NCBI GenBank assembly: GCA_902766675.1
Contig: CACXEN010000245.1
Coordinates: 1-8,139, forward strand
Origin: an uncultured Erysipelotrichaceae bacterium
GTDB taxonomy: Bacteria > Bacillota_I > Bacilli_A > Erysipelotrichales > Erysipelotrichaceae
DNA length: 8,139 nucleotides
Reading direction: 5' to 3'
In this document: in pieces, positions 6,870 through 8,139 of the stretch
How positions within the stretch are numbered: the stretch's first letter is position 1
Layout: every line of letters begins with the position of its first letter
Notes under the pieces: model-generated
The model's input: the letters and a program-made list of their open reading frames with translations, nothing else
The model's database searches: none
What the model was told of the DNA's origin: nothing
Translations under genes and position numbers: made by a program

Positions 6870-7700
6870 TTATCTTATGTCATAAATACCTCTGCCTGAA
6901 GAAATATGGATAATCTCACCATTTATCATATTTCCAGCATCACTAAGCAGTAAATTTGTCAAATTACCAACTTCCTCAGGCATAATCATTCTACACTCAG
7001 AATTATCATCACTATAAATACTATCTCCCTTTTTATAACCCAACAAATTTGTTGCCGTTGATCCAGGTGCAATAGCATTCACATTAATTCCATAATGGAA
7101 CAACTCTTTGGCTAACCCTTTTACCATTCCATTTAAGCCCCACTTTGATACTCCATAGGGAGACCATGCTGGTTCAGATCCACGTGACGAAGAAACAAAA
7201 AGTAATTTACCTTTTAGGTTATTGTCCCGCAAATATTTAGCAGCCGATTGAGCAAAAAAATAGACACCCTTTAAATTTATGTCCATTACCCTATCATATT
7301 CGCATTCTGTCATATTCCAGAAATCAAAATTCTCAGAATGTACTCCTGCAGAATTCACAAAAAGTTCAATATGTCCAAATATACTAACAACAGAATTTAT
7401 CTTATCTCTAAAAGAAGAGATATCGTTCATATTTAATATAACATATTTGGCATCATTCTGCAAGATCTCAATACTTTGCTTTAATTTTTGCTCATTAGTA
7501 CCTGCTATTATCACTTTGCATCCACTATCTATGAGACTTTTAGCAATTGCCATACCTATACCACCAGAGCCGCCTGTAATTAGAGCGACCTTTCCTTCCA
7601 ATAAATTACTAGATTCTTTAATGGAAACAATCGGAATTTTCTTCTCCCATTTGAATAATGAGATAAGTGTCATCAAAACTTTCTTTATAAGCTTTTTCAT
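6870..7700 (-). CDS. Short-chain dehydrogenase/reductase (SDR)
   Basis: This is a complete 276-aa classical SDR. The Rossmann cofactor motif TGGSGGIG is at 42-49, with NSAG at 116-119, the tetrad asparagine N142 in MDINLKG, a serine cluster S170-S172 in FVSSSRG, and the catalytic Y182-x3-K186 (YGVSK), followed by N-IAPGSTAT. All active-site residues are present. It should oxidise or reduce a hydroxyl/keto group with NAD(P). In this locus a nucleotide-sugar or sugar-linked intermediate is the likely substrate, though FabG-like activity is possible. The first ~35 residues are an extension ahead of the Rossmann fold; residues 1-18 (MKKLIKKVLMTLISLFKW) form a basic, hydrophobic helix that may anchor it to the membrane. 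A 58-bp AT-rich gap separates it from the upstream glycosyltransferase; it ends 7 bp before the next gene. Confidence 0.92.
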   Translation of the reverse strand: MKKLIKKVLMTLISLFKWEKKIPIVSIKESSNLLEGKVALITGGSGGIGMAIAKSLIDSGCKVIIAGTNEQKLKQSIEILQNDAKYVILNMNDISSFRDKINSVVSIFGHIELFVNSAGVHSENFDFWNMTECEYDRVMDINLKGVYFFAQSAAKYLRDNNLKGKLLFVSSSRGSEPAWSPYGVSKWGLNGMVKGLAKELFHYGINVNAIAPGSTATNLLGYKKGDSIYSDDNSECRMIMPEEVGNLTNLLLSDAGNMINGEIIHISSGRGIYDIR

Positions 7701-7758
7701 TTTATCTATTTAATAAAATTTACATAATAATTAAACTTATTCGCAGATACCTTATAAT

Positions 7759-8139
7759 TCATTTCTTCAATACCCTTTTTATCAAATATTTACCAGTAAT
7801 ACAAACAAAATCGAAAACACATGTCATAAATGGCAGATATTTCCTATTTATTTTAAAACTTTCAATGTAGCGCTGGAAATTAGTAGAGCTTATTCCATCC
7901 AGACTAAAAATAGATATTGCTAAATGTATCTGCTTTATATTTGCTCCCATTTTAATGGTTTTACAAATCAAGTCTTTATCTGCTAATATCTTATATTTTT
8001 CGTCGAAGCCACCATTTTTTCTTATAATTTCTCTTTTCATAGCAAGAGATTGATGGCAGCAAAAGCCCCCCATCTTAACAGGAGATGACTGCTGAAATCT
8101 TATTTTATCATTATTAAACTCACGAAAATATGTATCTCC
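7759..8139 (-). CDS. Family 2 glycosyltransferase (WcaE-like), C-terminal part only
   Basis: The open frame runs off the right edge; the visible 126 codons begin GDTYFREFNNDKIRF. The methionine at 8073 is internal, since the frame continues upstream and the sequence before it is conserved-looking. Motifs are GGFCCHQSLAMKREI, then NGGFDEKYKILADKDL, then ISIFSLDGISS. This combination (HQS/HQA, GGFDE-Y-I-AD-DL, F-x-x-DGIS) is typical of the acceptor-side half of WcaE-type GT2 enzymes used in colanic acid and capsule assembly. The nucleotide-binding N-terminus is outside the window. The end is basic (LIKRVLKK), suiting membrane association. It would act on the cytoplasmic face of the inner membrane; the sugar is unknown. 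Confidence 0.85.
   Translation of the reverse strand, partial: GDTYFREFNNDKIRFQQSSPVKMGGFCCHQSLAMKREIIRKNGGFDEKYKILADKDLICKTIKMGANIKQIHLAISIFSLDGISSTNFQRYIESFKINRKYLPFMTCVFDFVCITGKYLIKRVLKK

Noticed and set aside
7279..7713. 144-codon open frame on the plus strand
   Set aside because: It lies wholly opposite the SDR gene, which has all its catalytic motifs; the plus-strand product is low-complexity hydrophobic and has no recognisable domain.
7701..7758. AT-rich 58-bp gap that might hold a promoter for the SDR gene
   Set aside because: No TAnnTTTG element with a TTTG at proper spacing was found, and the gap fits ordinary operon spacing.
1..8139. CRISPR array, tRNA, rRNA, IS element or invertible capsule promoter
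   Set aside because: I saw no regularly spaced repeats, no tRNA-like or rRNA sequence, no transposase and no long inverted repeats flanking a promoter.

Overview
The window is a piece of a surface-polysaccharide (capsule or exopolysaccharide) locus. It most likely comes from a member of the Bacteroidales (Bacteroides, Phocaeicola or Prevotella-like). The basis is the AT-rich DNA, the lack of strong Shine-Dalgarno sequences, and the style of the glycosyltransferase and polysaccharide pyruvyl transferase proteins. The taxonomic call is inference, because no rRNA or core gene is present. Every supported gene is on the minus strand, so transcription runs from 8139 towards 1.

In transcription order, the first block (8139-4730) holds four polysaccharide genes: the 3' part of a WcaE-like family 2 glycosyltransferase (cut by the window edge), a short-chain dehydrogenase/reductase, a complete family 2 glycosyltransferase, and a polysaccharide pyruvyl transferase family protein. 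Together they would build and decorate an oligosaccharide repeat unit at the inner membrane. The pyruvyl transferase gene overlaps by 4 bp a pair of small two-helix membrane proteins (132 and 238 aa), which themselves overlap by 14 bp. This pair does not look like polysaccharide enzymes. Both proteins have a short helical N-terminal domain followed by two membrane helices, and the larger one adds a C-terminal segment with an R-x4-H motif of the HEPN type.

Next comes a 300-bp stretch (3331-3631) holding a decayed glycosyltransferase start. It matches the start of the intact glycosyltransferase at the left edge of the window (214 down to 1, cut by the edge). Between the broken and the intact copy sits a two-gene cassette (3330-245): a 597-aa protein with an N-terminal PD-(D/E)xK/DUF4365-like nuclease signature, and, 11 bp downstream, a 426-aa protein with an HExxH zinc-protease signature. 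The cassette is AT-rich compared with the roughly 50% GC glycosyltransferase start at 61-180.

The most interesting parts are the nuclease-like plus metalloprotease-like cassette and the coupled membrane pair with the HEPN-like motif. Either could be an uncharacterised conflict or defence module carried in a variable capsule locus. These functions are inferred from motifs and gene order and are not demonstrated by the sequence.
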